This document shows, one piece after another, positions 29,443 to 39,037 of a DNA stretch of 64,000 nt. Under the pieces are notes generated by a model. That model was not told the DNA's origin and did no database searches. It saw only the letters and a list, made by a program, of their open reading frames with translations. Made by a program: the position numbers and the translations under genes. Position 1 is the first letter of the stretch. Every line of letters begins with the position of its first letter. The DNA comes from Acidimicrobiales bacterium (lineage in GTDB: Bacteria; Actinomycetota; Acidimicrobiia; Acidimicrobiales; Acidimicrobilacustridaceae). The DNA is taken from NCBI GenBank assembly GCA_025455885.1, contig JALOLR010000017.1, positions 40,192-104,191 of the forward strand, given 5' to 3'.

Positions 29443-29509
29443 CGGTGCAGCGTGTCCCCTGCGGTCGTGGTCCGGACCATCTCTCAACGGCCGATCCGGC
29501 TCCGTGCTT

Positions 29510-29515
29510 TACCCT
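29510..29515 (+). promoter_or_regulatory. Candidate -10 box TACCCT upstream of purB
   Basis: TACCCT lies about 90 nt before the purB ATG, in the divergent gap between the zinc-finger gene and purB. Here a ribosome-binding site is present, so this would be a leadered transcript. Confidence 0.35.
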
Positions 29516-29603
29516 TTGGTGACGAAGAGGGCCCAGGATGAGCCGCGCGACCTAGTGCGTGGCGACCCACGCCCCCAGCCGGATCGTTTCGAGTCGGAGA
29601 CCG

Positions 29604-31031
29604 ATGCCCTCACCCGTTCCCAACGTGCTCGCCGCCCGCTACGCCAGCGCGGAGATGGCCGGTCTGTGGTCGCCGGAGCACAAGGTCGTGCTCGAGCGGG
29701 AGCTCTGGCTGGCGGTGCTCGAGGCGCAGGCCGATCTCGGCCTCGCCGTCCCGGACGGCGTCGTCGAGGACTACCGGTCGGTGCTCCACGAGGTCGACCT
29801 CGACGCCATCGACGCCCGCGAGCGGGTCACCCGCCACGACGTGAAGGCCCGGATCGACGAGTTCTGCGCGCTCGCCGGCCACCAGCACATCCACAAGGGG
29901 ATGACCTCGCGTGACCTGACCGAGAACGTCGAGCAGCTGCAGGTGCGGCGGGCGCTGCTCGTCGTCAGGGTGCGGATGGTCGCCGCGCTCGCCCGGTTGG
30001 CCGAGCGCGCCGCGGAGCAGTCCCTCGTGGTGATCACCGGTCGGACGCACAACGTCCCCGCCCAGGCGACCACCCTCGGCAAGCGCTTCGCCAGCACCGC
30101 CGAGGAGCTGTTGTGCGCCCTCGACCGTCTCGACGATCTCCTGGCGCGGTACCCGCTGCGGGGGATCAAGGGCCCGGTGGGCACCCAACAGGACATGCTC
30201 GACCTCTTCGACGGCGACCGCGAGCGCCTCGCCGCGCTCGAGGGCCGGGTGGCGTCCCACCTCGGGTTCGCCCGGCTCCTCACGAGCGTGGGGCAGGTCT
30301 ACCCCCGGTCGCTCGACCTCGACGTGGTGGCGGCGCTGGTCCAGGCGGCGTCGGGACCCGCCAGCCTGGCCCTCACCGTCCGGCTCATGGCCGGTCAGGA
30401 GCTCGCCACCGAGGGCTTCCGGCCGGGCCAGGTCGGCTCCTCGGCGATGCCCCACAAGATGAACAGCCGGAGCTGTGAGCGCATCGGCGGCCTGCTCGTC
30501 GTGCTGCGCGGTCACCTGGCCATGGTCGCCTCCCTGGCCGGCGACCAGTGGAACGAGGGGGACGTGAGCTGCTCGGTGGTGCGGCGCGTGGCGCTGCCCG
30601 ACGCGTTCCTCGCCGTCGACGGGCTGTTCGAGACGTTCCTGACCGTGCTCGACGACTTCGGCGCCTATCCGGCGGTCATCGAGCGCGAGCTCGACCGTTA
30701 CCTGCCGTTCCTGGCCACGACGAAGGTCCTGATCGCGGCCGTCCGCCACGGCGTGGGCCGGGAGGAGGCCCACGAGGTCGTCAAGGAGCACGCCGTCGCC
30801 GCCGCGCTGCGGCTCCGGGAGGAGGCCCCCGAGGAGAACGATCTGCTCGCCCGGCTGGCCGGCGACCCCCGTCTCGGCCTCGACCCGAGCGAGTTGGCCG
30901 GCGTGCTGGCCGATCCGCTCGACTTCGTCGGCGCCGCGCCCGATCAGGTCCGGGCCGTGGTGGGGCGCATCGAGCGGATCGTGGCCGACGACCCGGTCGC
31001 CGCCGCCTACCGTCCCGGCGACATCCTCTAG
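29604..31031 (+). CDS. purB: Adenylosuccinate lyase PurB
   Basis: Fumarase/aspartase superfamily enzyme acting twice in purine synthesis: SAICAR to AICAR and adenylosuccinate to AMP. 475 aa. Seen are LAARYASAEMAGLWS at the start, TRHDVKARIDEF, HKGMTSRDLTENVEQLQ, GRTHNVPAQATTLGKRFA and the signature loop GSSAMPHKMNSRSCERI. ATG 29604 with GGAG 5 nt upstream; an ATG at 29559 is less likely. purC follows 16 nt downstream. Confidence 0.96.
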   Translation: MPSPVPNVLAARYASAEMAGLWSPEHKVVLERELWLAVLEAQADLGLAVPDGVVEDYRSVLHEVDLDAIDARERVTRHDVKARIDEFCALAGHQHIHKGMTSRDLTENVEQLQVRRALLVVRVRMVAALARLAERAAEQSLVVITGRTHNVPAQATTLGKRFASTAEELLCALDRLDDLLARYPLRGIKGPVGTQQDMLDLFDGDRERLAALEGRVASHLGFARLLTSVGQVYPRSLDLDVVAALVQAASGPASLALTVRLMAGQELATEGFRPGQVGSSAMPHKMNSRSCERIGGLLVVLRGHLAMVASLAGDQWNEGDVSCSVVRRVALPDAFLAVDGLFETFLTVLDDFGAYPAVIERELDRYLPFLATTKVLIAAVRHGVGREEAHEVVKEHAVAAALRLREEAPEENDLLARLAGDPRLGLDPSELAGVLADPLDFVGAAPDQVRAVVGRIERIVADDPVAAAYRPGDIL

Positions 31032-31047
31032 TGCAGGCGGCTGCCCC

Positions 31048-31926
31048 GTGAGCGACTCCGAGCTGCGTCCCGTCTACTCGGGCAAGGTGCGCGACATCTA
31101 CGCCGTCGGCGACGACCGGCTCCTCCTCGTCACCTCCGATCGCCTGTCGGCCTTCGACGTCGTGATGGACGAGCCGATCACCGACAAGGGCCGGGTGCTC
31201 ACCGCGATGTCGGCCTTCTGGTTCGACCACCTCGGGGACGTGGCGGGCAACCACCTCCTGTCCACCGATCTCGACGACCTCCCCCCGGCGGCCCGGCGGC
31301 CCGAGTGGGCCGGTCGGGTGATGCTGTGCCGGCGCGCCGAGATGCTCCCGGTGGAGTGCATCGTCCGGGGGTACCTCACCGGTTCGGCGTGGAAGGAGTA
31401 CGCCACCGCCGGCACGATGCACGGCGAGGCGCTGCCCGCCGGGCTGCGGGAGGCCAGCCGGCTCGACGCACCCACCTTCACGCCGTCGACGAAGGCCGAC
31501 GAGGGCCACGACGTGAACATCTCCTTCGAGGCGGCCTGCGAGATCGTCGGGACCGAGCGCATGGAGGAGGCCCGTCGCATCTCCCTGGAGCTCTACTCCG
31601 AGGGGGCCGCGTGGGCCGCGGCGCGGGGGATCCTCATCGCCGACACGAAGTTCGAGCTCGGCGTGGTCGGCGGCGAGCTCGTGGTGGCCGACGAGGTCCT
31701 CACCCCCGACTCGTCGCGGTTCTGGCCCGCCGACGCATGGAGCCCCGGCACCACCCCCCCGTCGTTCGACAAGCAGCCGGTGCGTGACTTCCTCGACGGC
31801 CTCGACTGGGACAAGCGTCCGCCGCCGCCGCCGCTGCCCCCGGAGGTCGTGGCCGCCACGTCGCAGCGCTACGTCGCCGCCTACGAGATGATCACCGGGC
31901 AGCGCCTGTCGGACTGGCCGGGCTGA
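31048..31926 (+). CDS. purC: SAICAR synthetase PurC
   Basis: Joins CAIR and aspartate using ATP. 292 aa, the long PurC form. Marks are YSGKVRDIYAVGDDRLLLVTSDRLSAFDVVM at the N-terminus, then PVECIVRGYLTGSAWKEY, FTPSTKADEGHDVNI and ILIADTKFELGVVGGELVVADEVLTPDSSRFW. GTG 31048 is 16 nt after purB. Probably co-transcribed with purB. Confidence 0.96.
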   Translation: MSDSELRPVYSGKVRDIYAVGDDRLLLVTSDRLSAFDVVMDEPITDKGRVLTAMSAFWFDHLGDVAGNHLLSTDLDDLPPAARRPEWAGRVMLCRRAEMLPVECIVRGYLTGSAWKEYATAGTMHGEALPAGLREASRLDAPTFTPSTKADEGHDVNISFEAACEIVGTERMEEARRISLELYSEGAAWAAARGILIADTKFELGVVGGELVVADEVLTPDSSRFWPADAWSPGTTPPSFDKQPVRDFLDGLDWDKRPPPPPLPPEVVAATSQRYVAAYEMITGQRLSDWPG

Positions 31927-31931
31927 GCGGG

Positions 31932-31937
31932 TACGGT
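31932..31937 (+). promoter_or_regulatory. -10 box TACGGT of a probable leaderless purS transcript
   Basis: TACGGT ends 7 nt before the purS ATG at 31945 and starts only 5 nt after the purC stop, so purSQ may have its own promoter. No ribosome-binding site is seen. Confidence 0.45.
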
Positions 31938-31944
31938 GCCGCTC

Positions 31945-32217
31945 ATGGTCTTCTCGGTGCACGTCGAGGTCCGGTTGCGACCCGGGATCGCCGATCCGCA
32001 GGGCTCCACCGTCGAACGGGCCCTGCCCCACCTGGGCTTCGACGGTGTGAGCGGCGTGAGGGTCGGCAAGAGCATCCGCTTCGCGATCGAGGCCGCCGAC
32101 GAGGACGCGGCTCGGGCCGAGGTCGACGACATCTGCGCCCGCTTCCTCACCAACCCGGTGATCGAGGACGCCGTCGTCGACGTTCGGCCCGAGGCCACCG
32201 CCGGAGCGTCGGCGTGA
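31945..32217 (+). CDS. purS: FGAM synthetase subunit PurS
   Basis: 90 aa. Small dimeric subunit that bridges PurQ and PurL in the three-part FGAM synthetase. VFSVHVEVRLRPGIADPQGSTVERALPHLGF and VRVGKSIRF are family-typical. ATG 31945 is chosen over GTG 31936 because of the -10-like TACGGT 7 nt upstream and family length. The stop overlaps the purQ GTG by 4 bases (GTGA). Confidence 0.94.
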   Translation: MVFSVHVEVRLRPGIADPQGSTVERALPHLGFDGVSGVRVGKSIRFAIEAADEDAARAEVDDICARFLTNPVIEDAVVDVRPEATAGASA

Positions 32218-32870
32218 GTCGACGGGTCGGGGTGGTGCTGTTCCCCGGCTCGAACTGCGAGCAGGACATGGTGGAGGCCGTCGGGCTCGTCGGGGGCACC
32301 GCCGAGATCCTCTGGCACGGCGACGCCACGGTGAACGGTGTCGACGTGGTGGTCGTACCGGGCGGCTTCGCCCACGGCGACTACCTGCGCCCGGGGGCCA
32401 TCGCCCGGTTCTCCCCGGTCATGGCGGCGGTCACCGAGATGGCTCGCGACGGCGGCCCGGTGGTCGGCGTGTGCAATGGCTTCCAGGTGCTGACCGAGGC
32501 CGGACTCCTGCCGGGTGCGCTGCAGAAGAACCGGGGCATGAAGTTCCTGTGCGACACCGTGGAGCTCCGTGTGGAGCGGACCGGAACGGCGTTGACGACC
32601 GGTGTCGAGCCCGGCTCGGTGCTGCGCATCCCGATCAACCACTTCGAGGGGAATTACACCTGTGATCCGGAGACGCTCGCCGAGTTGCGCGCCGAGGACC
32701 GGGTCGTCCTTCGCTATGTGGACAACCCGAACGGTTCGGTCGACGACATCGCCGGCATCTGCTCTCCGCAGGGCAACGTCGTCGGCCTGATGCCCCATCC
32801 CGAGCGGGCGACGAGTGCGTTGCTGGGCAGCGACGACGGGCTGGCGCTGCTCGCCTCGTTGGTGGCCTGA
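32214..32870 (+). CDS. purQ: FGAM synthetase glutaminase subunit PurQ
   Basis: Class I amidotransferase feeding ammonia to PurL; 218 aa. GVVLFPGSNCEQDMV at the start, PGGFAHGDYLRPGAIARFSPVM, the nucleophile elbow VVGVCNGFQVLTEAGLLPGAL, and the catalytic His/Glu in GLMPHPERA. It overlaps purS by 4 bases. A small gene on the opposite strand separates it from purL. Confidence 0.96.
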   Translation: MSRRVGVVLFPGSNCEQDMVEAVGLVGGTAEILWHGDATVNGVDVVVVPGGFAHGDYLRPGAIARFSPVMAAVTEMARDGGPVVGVCNGFQVLTEAGLLPGALQKNRGMKFLCDTVELRVERTGTALTTGVEPGSVLRIPINHFEGNYTCDPETLAELRAEDRVVLRYVDNPNGSVDDIAGICSPQGNVVGLMPHPERATSALLGSDDGLALLASLVA

Positions 32871-32873
32871 GGG

Positions 32874-33287
32874 TCAGCTCCCCCGGCCGATGCCGGCCGC
32901 CTTCAGGGCAGAGGCCGGAACGCCGAGCTCCCGCCAGGCGGTGTAGCTGATGCCCTTTCGCTCGCCGTAGGCCCGGGCGGCGTCCACGAAGCCGGCCTCG
33001 AGCGCCGAGAGGTCGACCGTCTCACCGGCCGAGGCCAGTTCGGCTTCGAGATCGAGGCGTTGCTGGACCAATTGCAGGCGCTTGAGGGGGTCGGCTTCGG
33101 GGATCTCCCGCTCGATCCTGTCGAGTTGCTTCTGCATCGATTCCGGCGTGCGCTTCCGGCCACGCTTCGGTTTGTGGGCGTCGAGCGCTTCGAGGTACGA
33201 GCGCACTGCCCGACCCTGGTTCCGGCCCTCGGCGAGGGCCGCCTTGTGCTCGTCGGACATCTGTCTGGTGCGCTTGGTTGCTGCCAT
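32874..33287 (-). CDS. Small conserved basic protein of unknown function between purQ and purL
   Basis: 137 aa, Lys/Arg-rich. It reads MAATKRTRQMSDEHKAALAE, then AVRSYLEALDAHKPKRGRKRTPES, a heptad-like helix (DRIEREIPEADPLKRLQLVQQRLDLEAELA) and a C-terminal GISYTAWRELGVPASALKAAGI. I recall similar uncharacterised actinobacterial proteins, but no function. The basic stretch plus coiled coil would suit nucleic-acid or ribosome binding; this is inference. ATG 33287 is chosen because the composition upstream changes. Convergent with purQ (3-nt gap) and divergent from purL. Confidence 0.75.
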   Translation of the reverse strand: MAATKRTRQMSDEHKAALAEGRNQGRAVRSYLEALDAHKPKRGRKRTPESMQKQLDRIEREIPEADPLKRLQLVQQRLDLEAELASAGETVDLSALEAGFVDAARAYGERKGISYTAWRELGVPASALKAAGIGRGS

Positions 33288-33428
33288 GGGATCCCACTCA
33301 ATCACACCGACGTGAGGGCGGGCAATCACCCGAATGGGATCGGACGAAACGGTCGTCCATTCTCGCAAATCTCGTCGGGTCCATTCGGGACTTCCGGGGG
33401 CCCGGTGAGCGGGTCATCGGGCGGCGGG

Positions 33429-33434
33429 TAGCGT
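33429..33434 (+). promoter_or_regulatory. -10 box TAGCGT of a probable leaderless purL transcript
   Basis: TAGCGT ends 7 nt before the purL ATG at 33442; no Shine-Dalgarno sequence lies between. Upstream (33332-33363) is an imperfect inverted repeat GAATGG...CCATTC. Confidence 0.55.
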
Positions 33435-33441
33435 CACCTCC

Positions 33442-35685
33442 ATGGACGACGGCATCCATCGCGCCCTGGGCCTCACCGACGGCGAGCACGCCGAGATCGT
33501 GCGGATCATCGGACGGGCGCCCAACCACCTCGAGCTAGCGATGTACGCCGTCATGTGGTCCGAGCACTGCTCCTACAAGTCGTCCCGGATCCACCTGAAG
33601 CGACTCCCCACCGAGGCGCCGTGGGTTCTGGTGGGCCCGGGTGAGAACGCCGGCGTCGTCGACGTGGGCGACGGCATCGCCGCGGCCATCCGCATCGAGA
33701 GCCACAACCACCCCTCGGCCATCGAGCCCTACCAGGGTGCGGCCACCGGTGTGGGCGGCATCCTCCGGGACATCTTCACCATGGGCGCCCGCCCCATCGC
33801 CCTCATGGACCCGTTGCGCTTCGGTCCGCTCGACGACGCCCGGAGCCGCTGGATCGCCGAGGGCGTCGTGAGCGGCGTCTCGGGCTACGGCAACTCCGTC
33901 GGGGTCCCCACCGTCGGGGGTGAGACCGTGTTCGACGAGACCTATCGCGGCAACCCCCTCGTCAACGTGCTCTGCCTCGGGCTGTTGCCCACCGAGCGCC
34001 TCGTGCTCGGCCAGGCCACCGGGGTCGGCAACCTGGCCGTCCTGCTCGGCTCCACCACCGGTCGCGACGGGATCGGCGGGGTCAGCGTGCTGGCCTCGGC
34101 CGGTTTCTCGGACGAGGCCTCCGACGCCGAGAAGCGCCCGAGCGTCCAGGTCGGCGACCCGTACGAGGAGAAGCGGCTCATCGAGGCCTGCCTCGAGCTC
34201 CTCGACGCCCGCCTGGTGGTGGGCATCCAGGATCTCGGCGGGGCCGGCCTGTGCTGTGCCACCAGCGAGACGGCCAGCCGCGGGGGGATGGGGATGGACG
34301 TCGACGTCACCGCCGTCCCCCGACGCGAGGAGGGCATGGAGCCCTTCGAGGTGATGACCTCCGAGAGCCAGGAGCGGATGCTGGCCATCGTGGAACCCGA
34401 GGACCTCGACCGCGTCCTCGAGATCTGCCGCCGGTGGGAGGTCCGATCCACGGTGATCGGGCGGGTCACGCCCGGGCCGGCCACCGGTGACCCCGACGGG
34501 GGTCGCCTGCGCATCCTCGACGGGTTCGACGGCGAGGTGCTCGCCGACATCCCGGCGGCGTCGCTGCACGAGGACGCCCCCCTGTACGACCGTCCCTGCG
34601 CCAACCCGGCGGCCTTCGACGAGACGACCCGCATCTCGAGCATCGACGACGGGCCGATGCCCGAGAGCGTCGACCCCGGCGCCGAGCTGCTGGAGATGCT
34701 GGGCGACACGCGCTGGGTGTGGTCGCAGTACGACCACCAGCTCTTCCTCAACACGGTCGAGGGCCCAGGCGGCGACGCCGCCGTCCTCCGGTTGAAGCAC
34801 CCGCTCACCGGCGAGGACACCGGTCGGGGGCTGGCGCTCACCACCGACGGCAACCACCGGTGGTGCGCCGTCGACCCGCGCCGGGGGACGGCCCTCACCG
34901 TCGCCGAGTCGGTCCTGAACCTGGCCTGCGTCGGTGCCCGTCCGCTCGCCGTCGTCAACTGCCTCAACTTCGGCAACCCCGAGCACCCCGAGGTCATGTG
35001 GCAGCTCTCCGAGGCGATCGACGGGATGGGCGAGGCCTGTCGGGCGTTCGACATCCCGGTGATCGGCGGGAACGTGAGCCTCTACAACGAGTCGCTCGGG
35101 TCCGACATCGACCCGACGCCGGTGGTCGGGCTGCTCGGGGTCGTCGACCGGCTCGATCGCCGTCCCCCGGGGGTCGGCCTCGTCGACGGAGGACGCCTCG
35201 TCCTGATCGGCGTCACCCAGCCCGAGCTGTCGGGTTCGCGCTGGGCCCGGGCCCGCGGCCGGCGAGGCGGCCGCCTCCCCGCCCTCGACGCCGAGCACCA
35301 CCTCGCCGTGGCCGGGGTCGTCCGGACCCTCGTCGCCGGTGGGGTGCTGGCCGGGGCGCACGACGTGTCCGGTGGTGGTCTGGGACTTGCACTGGCCGAG
35401 ATGGCCGTGCGCTCGAACCTCGGGGTGAACGTCGCCCGGGTGCCCGATGCGGCGTCGCTGTTCAGCGAGAGCCCGTCGCGGGTCGTGGTGTGCGTCCGTC
35501 CCGACGACGTCACGACCGTGCTCAACACCTGCGACCAGGCCGGCGTCCCGACGGCCCGGATCGGCATGGCCGGTGGCGACCGGATCATCGTGAAGGGCCT
35601 GCTCGACGTCGCCCTCGCCGACGCCCGGGCCTGCTGGGACGACCGTCTCCCCCAGGCTCTCGGGGCCGGCAACGTGCAGGCGTGA
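33442..35685 (+). CDS. purL: FGAM synthetase large subunit PurL
   Basis: 747 aa, the small PurL type that works with separate PurS and PurQ. ATP-dependent amidation of FGAR. Family sequences: [41 protein letters not shown](LR)[26 protein letters not shown], and in the second half [41 protein letters not shown] and [17 protein letters not shown]. Leaderless start inferred from TAGCGT. Confidence 0.97.
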   Translation: MDDGIHRALGLTDGEHAEIVRIIGRAPNHLELAMYAVMWSEHCSYKSSRIHLKRLPTEAPWVLVGPGENAGVVDVGDGIAAAIRIESHNHPSAIEPYQGAATGVGGILRDIFTMGARPIALMDPLRFGPLDDARSRWIAEGVVSGVSGYGNSVGVPTVGGETVFDETYRGNPLVNVLCLGLLPTERLVLGQATGVGNLAVLLGSTTGRDGIGGVSVLASAGFSDEASDAEKRPSVQVGDPYEEKRLIEACLELLDARLVVGIQDLGGAGLCCATSETASRGGMGMDVDVTAVPRREEGMEPFEVMTSESQERMLAIVEPEDLDRVLEICRRWEVRSTVIGRVTPGPATGDPDGGRLRILDGFDGEVLADIPAASLHEDAPLYDRPCANPAAFDETTRISSIDDGPMPESVDPGAELLEMLGDTRWVWSQYDHQLFLNTVEGPGGDAAVLRLKHPLTGEDTGRGLALTTDGNHRWCAVDPRRGTALTVAESVLNLACVGARPLAVVNCLNFGNPEHPEVMWQLSEAIDGMGEACRAFDIPVIGGNVSLYNESLGSDIDPTPVVGLLGVVDRLDRRPPGVGLVDGGRLVLIGVTQPELSGSRWARARGRRGGRLPALDAEHHLAVAGVVRTLVAGGVLAGAHDVSGGGLGLALAEMAVRSNLGVNVARVPDAASLFSESPSRVVVCVRPDDVTTVLNTCDQAGVPTARIGMAGGDRIIVKGLLDVALADARACWDDRLPQALGAGNVQA

Positions 35686-35725
35686 CCCGTCCCCGGGAGA
35701 TCGCTGGGTGCCCCGGTCGGGCCGC

Positions 35726-35731
35726 TACCCT
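35726..35731 (+). promoter_or_regulatory. -10 box TACCCT of a probable leaderless purF transcript
   Basis: TACCCT ends 6 nt before GTG 35738 with no ribosome-binding site. Confidence 0.5.
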
Positions 35732-35737
35732 GAGATC

Positions 35738-37366
35738 GTGAGCCCCGAGGGATCGAGCGGTCGACCATCCCCTCCGCCCGAGGAGCGGGTCGACGACGAC
35801 ACCCCGAAGGAGGCGTGCGGCGTCTTCGGCGTGTACGCCCCGGGCCAACCGGTCTCCCACCTCACCTACCTCGGCCTCTACGCCCTCCAGCACCGAGGCC
35901 AGGAGGCGGCGGGGATGGCGGTGAGCGACGGCGACACCATCACCGTCGTGAAGGACATGGGGCTGGTGTCGAACACCTTCGACGACCGCACCCTGGCCGC
36001 CCTGACCGGCCACCTCGCCATCGGCCACACCCGGTACTCCACCACCGGATCGAGCACCTGGCGCAACGCCCAGCCCGTGTACCGCGACATCGGCGACCAC
36101 ACCGTCGCGCTCGGGCACAACGGGAACCTGGTGAACACCGAGGAGCTGGCCGCCGACGCGGGCATGTTGCCCGGCACGGTCGCCAGTGACAGCGACCTGA
36201 TGGCCGAGCTCCTGGCCGACGAGTTGGGCAAGCACCCCGAGTCGAGCTCCGACGGTCGGGCCCTCGAGCGGGCCCTGCTCGCCCTCGCCCCCCGTCTCAA
36301 GGGGGCGTTCTCGGTGGTGGCCATGGACGAGGGCCACGTCATCGGGCTGCGCGACCCCAGCGGGTTCCGGCCGTTGTGCCTCGGCAAGCTCGACCAGGGC
36401 TGGGTGCTCGCGTCGGAGAGCCCCGCCCTCGACGTGGTGGGCGCCCACCTCGTCCGTGAGCTCGAGCCGGGCGAGATGATCGTGATCGACGCCACCGGGT
36501 ACCGCTCGGTGCGCGCCTTCCCCCCCGAGGCCGTCGACCCCCGTCTCTGCCTGTTCGAGTTCGTCTACTTCGCCCGGCCCGACTCCCGTCTCTACGGCCG
36601 CAGCGTCCACCAGGCCCGGGTGCACATGGGCGAGCAGCTCGCCGAGCAGGCGCCGATCGAGGCCGACCTCGTCATGGGCGTGCCGGAGTCCGGCATCCCC
36701 GCGGCCGAGGGGTTCGCCCGTCGCTCCGGCATCCCCTACGGGCAGGGTCTGGTCAAGAACCGCTACATCGGCCGCACCTTCATCGCCCCCAACCAGGCCA
36801 TGCGGGCGCTGGGCGTGCGGATGAAGCTCAACCCACTTCGCGACAACATCGCCGGCAAGCGCCTCGTCGTGGTCGACGACTCGATCGTGCGGGGCACCAC
36901 CACCCGGGCGATGGTCTCGATGCTGCGGGAGGCGGGGGCCGCCGAGGTGCACATGCGGATCTCGTCGCCGCCGTACAAGTGGCCCTGCTTCTACGGCATG
37001 GACACCGGGGCGCGGTCCGAGCTCCTGGCCGCCCACATGAGCGTCGACGAGATCCGCGAGTACCTCAACGTCGACTCGATCTCCTACCTCACCCTCGACC
37101 GGCTCGTGGCGGCCACCGGGGCCGTGGGGGCGGGTTTCTGCGACGCCTGCCTCACCGGCCACTACCCCGTCGAGGTGCCGGTGAACCTCACCAAGGGCGT
37201 GCTCGAGCTCCAGCCCGACGCACCCTCCGGGGTCCCCGAGTCGGCGTTCGAGGGCCTGCTGGCCGGGGAGGCCGCCCTGCCCACCAGCCAGGTCCGCGGC
37301 GAGGCATCACCGTCGCCGGTGAGCGATCCGGCCACGACGTCCGCCGACGGCGAGCACGGTGGCTGA
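35738..37366 (+). CDS. purF: Amidophosphoribosyltransferase PurF
   Basis: First committed step of purine synthesis: PRPP plus glutamine to phosphoribosylamine. 542 aa. A 26-residue hydrophilic propeptide precedes the catalytic Cys27 in KEACGVFGVY, so autoprocessing should expose it as Ntn nucleophile. GHTRYSTTGSS and HNGNLVN belong to the glutaminase domain; LVVVDDSIVRGTTTRAM is the PRPP loop. The Cys residues in the C-terminal part (for example WPCFYG and AGFCDACLTGHYP) fit the Fe-S form of PurF. GTG 35738 fits TACCCT upstream. Overlaps purM by 8 bp. Confidence 0.96.
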   Translation: MSPEGSSGRPSPPPEERVDDDTPKEACGVFGVYAPGQPVSHLTYLGLYALQHRGQEAAGMAVSDGDTITVVKDMGLVSNTFDDRTLAALTGHLAIGHTRYSTTGSSTWRNAQPVYRDIGDHTVALGHNGNLVNTEELAADAGMLPGTVASDSDLMAELLADELGKHPESSSDGRALERALLALAPRLKGAFSVVAMDEGHVIGLRDPSGFRPLCLGKLDQGWVLASESPALDVVGAHLVRELEPGEMIVIDATGYRSVRAFPPEAVDPRLCLFEFVYFARPDSRLYGRSVHQARVHMGEQLAEQAPIEADLVMGVPESGIPAAEGFARRSGIPYGQGLVKNRYIGRTFIAPNQAMRALGVRMKLNPLRDNIAGKRLVVVDDSIVRGTTTRAMVSMLREAGAAEVHMRISSPPYKWPCFYGMDTGARSELLAAHMSVDEIREYLNVDSISYLTLDRLVAATGAVGAGFCDACLTGHYPVEVPVNLTKGVLELQPDAPSGVPESAFEGLLAGEAALPTSQVRGEASPSPVSDPATTSADGEHGG

Positions 37367-38411
37367 CCCCGCCGGCTCGACCGGGGAGACCTACGCCGCC
37401 GCCGGGGTGAGCATCGACGCGGGGGAGGAGGCGGTCGAGCGCATCAAGGAGAAGGTCCGCTCGACGTTCCGGCCCGAGGTCATCGGTGACATCGGCGGCT
37501 TCGGGGGGCTCTTCGCCCTCGACCTCGACCGCTACCGGCGCCCGGTGCTCGTCTCGTCCACCGACGGGGTCGGGACCAAGGCCCTCGTGGCCCAGGCCAC
37601 CGGTCGGTTCACCACGATCGGCATCGACCTCGTGGCGATGTGCGTCGACGACCTCGTGTGCCAGGGTGCGGAGCCGCTCTTCTTCCTCGACTACATCGCC
37701 GTGGGCCGCCTCGACCCCGGGCACATCGAGCAGCTCGTGGAAGGGGTCGCCGAGGGCTGCCGCCAGGCCGGGTGCGCGTTGGTCGGGGGGGAGATGGCCG
37801 AGCATCCCGGGGCGATGGATGCCGGGGAGTTCGACCTCGTCGGCTTCGCGGTCGGCATCGCCGATCGCGACCGGCTCGTCACGGGCGCCCACGTGTCCCC
37901 CGGCGACGTCCTCCTCGGCCTCCCGTCGCCGAACCTGCGCTCCAACGGCTATTCCCTCGCCCGGCGGGTCCTTCTCGAGCGGGCCGGCCTCTCCCTCGAC
38001 GGGCCCGCCTTCGAGGGCGCGGCCCACACCCTCGCCGACGAGCTCCTCGGCCCCTCCGTCATCTACGCGCCGTCGATCACCGCCCTGCTGGCGGCGGTCG
38101 ACGTGCGGGCCGTGGCCCACGTCACCGGTGGTGGGCTCCCTGGCAACGTCTCGCGGGTGCTGCCCGGTGGCACCGACGCCGAGATCGAGCGCTCGAGCTG
38201 GGAGGTGCCTCGTATCTTCGGGGAGATCCAGCGCCTCGGCGGCGTGAGCGACGACGAGATGGCGAGGGTCTTCAACCTCGGCGTCGGCATGGTGGTCGTC
38301 GTCCCCGAGTCCGACGCCAACCGGGCGCTCGACCTCCTCCGGACCCAGGGCCACCGGGCCGCGGTGGTGGGGCGGATCGTGCCCGGGCACGGCGCGGCCC
38401 GGCTGGTCTGA
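37359..38411 (+). CDS. purM: AIR synthetase PurM
   Basis: 350 aa, ATP-dependent ring closure of FGAM to AIR. TYAAAGVSIDAGEEAVERIK at the start, GGFGGLFALD, VSSTDGVGTKALVA, MCVDDLVCQGAEPLFFLDYIA, GCALVGGEMAEHPG, GLPSPNLRSNGYSLAR and HVTGGGLPGNVSRVLP are all PurM signatures. GTG 37359 overlaps the end of purF, so the two are coupled. pyrE starts 2 nt after the stop. Confidence 0.97.
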   Translation: MADPAGSTGETYAAAGVSIDAGEEAVERIKEKVRSTFRPEVIGDIGGFGGLFALDLDRYRRPVLVSSTDGVGTKALVAQATGRFTTIGIDLVAMCVDDLVCQGAEPLFFLDYIAVGRLDPGHIEQLVEGVAEGCRQAGCALVGGEMAEHPGAMDAGEFDLVGFAVGIADRDRLVTGAHVSPGDVLLGLPSPNLRSNGYSLARRVLLERAGLSLDGPAFEGAAHTLADELLGPSVIYAPSITALLAAVDVRAVAHVTGGGLPGNVSRVLPGGTDAEIERSSWEVPRIFGEIQRLGGVSDDEMARVFNLGVGMVVVVPESDANRALDLLRTQGHRAAVVGRIVPGHGAARLV

Positions 38412-38413
38412 CG

Positions 38414-38977
38414 GTGGCCGACGCCGCCGCGGCGAAGCGGGCGCTCGTCGAGCACCTGTTGCGCCACTCCGTGCGCACCGGGGAGTTCACCCTCAAGTCG
38501 GGACGAACGAGCACCTGGTTCATCGACTCCAAGCAGACCGCCTGTCGACCCGACGGCCTCCTGTTGATGGCCGACGTCGCCCTCCCGCTCATCCCCTCGG
38601 ACGTCGACGCCCTCGGGGGACTGACCGTCGGCGCCGATCCGGTGGCCTACGGCCTGGCCGCCGTCGGCGCCACGCGCGGCCGGTCGCTGAAGTCGTTCAC
38701 GATCCGCAAGGAGGCCAAGGACCACGGGGTCGCGGGTCGCCTCGCCGGCCCGCTCGAACCCGGCGACCGGGTGGTGATCACCGAGGACACCGTCACGCGG
38801 GGGACCTCGTCGATCGACGCGCTGCGCGTCGCCCGTGAGCTGGGCGCCGTCCCCGTGATGATCCTGGTGCTCGTCGACCGGGGCGGCACCTGTGCGGCGA
38901 TGGCGGCGGCCGAGGGTGTGGAGTTCCGCGCGCTCGTCACCGCGCCGGAACTCGGCTTCGACTACGAGGGCGCCTGA
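38414..38977 (+). CDS. pyrE: Orotate phosphoribosyltransferase PyrE
   Basis: 187 aa, makes OMP from orotate and PRPP in pyrimidine synthesis. SGEFTLKSG-type start (RTGEFTLKSGRTSTWFID), PRPP-loop VVITEDTVTRGTSSIDAL, and FTIRKEAKDHG with the catalytic Lys residues. Placing pyrE behind purM couples pyrimidine to purine synthesis at the PRPP-consuming steps. GTG 38414 is 2 nt after the purM stop. No other pyr gene is adjacent. Confidence 0.93.
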   Translation: MADAAAAKRALVEHLLRHSVRTGEFTLKSGRTSTWFIDSKQTACRPDGLLLMADVALPLIPSDVDALGGLTVGADPVAYGLAAVGATRGRSLKSFTIRKEAKDHGVAGRLAGPLEPGDRVVITEDTVTRGTSSIDALRVARELGAVPVMILVLVDRGGTCAAMAAAEGVEFRALVTAPELGFDYEGA

Positions 38978-39021
38978 GCGTTCGGCGCGCGACGGGCTTC
39001 GCCCGCTCCCGGTCCGACCGG

Positions 39022-39027
39022 TAGCGT
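39022..39027 (+). promoter_or_regulatory. -10 box TAGCGT upstream of the malic enzyme gene
   Basis: TAGCGT ends 10 nt before ATG 39038, slightly farther than in the other cases; the transcript would be leaderless or carry a few bases of leader. Confidence 0.4.
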
Positions 39028-39037
39028 CGGGCTCCTT

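Noticed and set aside
33332..33363. Inverted repeat GAATGG...CCATTC upstream of purL as a purine riboswitch or PurR site
   Set aside because: The stem is 6 bp with a 20-nt loop, no riboswitch core is recognisable, and the likely transcript starts downstream at about 33442.
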